A DNA stretch of 64,000 nt from positions 6,223,079 to 6,287,078 of the forward strand of contig NC_135568.1 of assembly GCF_964340395.1 (NCBI RefSeq), in the 5' to 3' direction. This DNA comes from Glandiceps talaboti. Taxonomy: Eukaryota > Hemichordata > Enteropneusta > Spengelidae. The notes beneath the pieces were generated by a model that saw only the letters and a program-made list of their open reading frames with translations, made no database searches and had not been told where the DNA came from. This document shows positions 61,800-64,000 of this stretch, piece by piece (the first letter of the stretch is position 1; the number at the start of each line of letters is the position of its first letter). The position numbers and the translations under genes are program-made.

Positions 61800-61858
61800 A
61801 GGGTTCCTATCTAAAGAGCTTTATACATGTGAAACAATGGATGTTGATTAGCAATTTC
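61797..61858 (+). repeat. Direct duplicate of 60068-60130
   Basis: ATAGGGTTCCTATCTAAAG and CTTTATACATGTGAAACAAT occur in both, with the same orientation. Confidence 0.9.
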
Positions 61859-62009
61859 TGTGCCTATGTTCTTACAAACATAGGCACAGAGTTCCAGGTT
61901 TTAATAGATGCATACTTGAAATTGTGTTGACTAGGTAGGGATATATATTCAAAAGGTTGTTGTATTTAGTCTGTAGACCTGGAAAACAACAATCTATGAA
62001 ATATTACAC

Positions 62010-63885
<1,876 letters not shown>

Positions 63886-64000
63886 CGTTGAGATGTTGTT
63901 TCTGAGGTATGATATGTAAATGTCCCGTCAGATAACAAAAACACATTTTTTAATGAAACCTTGTCCTAGATACACTTGCTATTTAACAAACTTTGACCTG

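Overview
This is animal (metazoan) genomic DNA. It contains many short exons with GT-AG introns (most donors close to GTAAGT), and long introns and flanks full of microsatellites, minisatellites, foldback elements, tRNA-derived SINEs and a decayed LINE. The exon set and domain mix (WSC-like, HYR, fucolectin-type, PAN/Apple-like, Sushi, EGF, HormR, GAIN/GPS, 7TM) fit a marine invertebrate, for example a hemichordate, amphioxus or lophotrochozoan. The species cannot be fixed from this sequence alone.

One protein-coding gene dominates the window. Reading splice sites and phases by eye, I assembled a 32-exon gene on the + strand, from an ATG at 7979 to a TGA at 56791. The exon lengths sum to 4923 nt and stay in frame throughout, giving a predicted 1640-residue protein. 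Domain order is: signal peptide; N-terminal half of a fucolectin/F5-8-type lectin domain; PAN/Apple-like domain; C-terminal half of the lectin domain; two WSC-like modules; four HYR domains; Sushi/CCP; calcium-binding EGF; hormone-receptor domain (HormR); GAIN with GPS; seven transmembrane helices; a strongly basic cytoplasmic tail. This is an adhesion (family B2) GPCR with an unusual ectodomain. Introns 1-13 are all phase 1, which is the signature of exon shuffling. Introns in the HormR-GAIN-7TM part use mixed phases. The GPS has its cysteines and the catalytic-site histidine, but has Ser-Gly where the cleaved Leu-Thr/Ser normally sits, so self-cleavage looks unlikely.

Layout: 1-7978 is intergenic, with a 5'-truncated LINE on the minus strand (759-2156) and microsatellites. 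7979-8087 is exon 1. 8088-19694 is an 11.6-kb intron 1 containing minisatellites, a nested inverted-repeat element, a LINE relic and a giant hairpin. 19695-35869 holds the lectin, PAN, WSC and first three HYR exons, separated by tandem arrays. 37102-48427 holds HYR4 through GPS. 48883-56791 holds the 7TM and tail. 56792-64000 is 3' flank, with a SINE, internally rearranged duplications, and an inverted copy of intron-1 sequence (62.0-63.9 kb matching 8.7-12.5 kb). The gene is therefore bracketed by inverted repeats about 50 kb apart.

All domain calls rest on motif recognition by eye. No database search, splice predictor or transcript was available.
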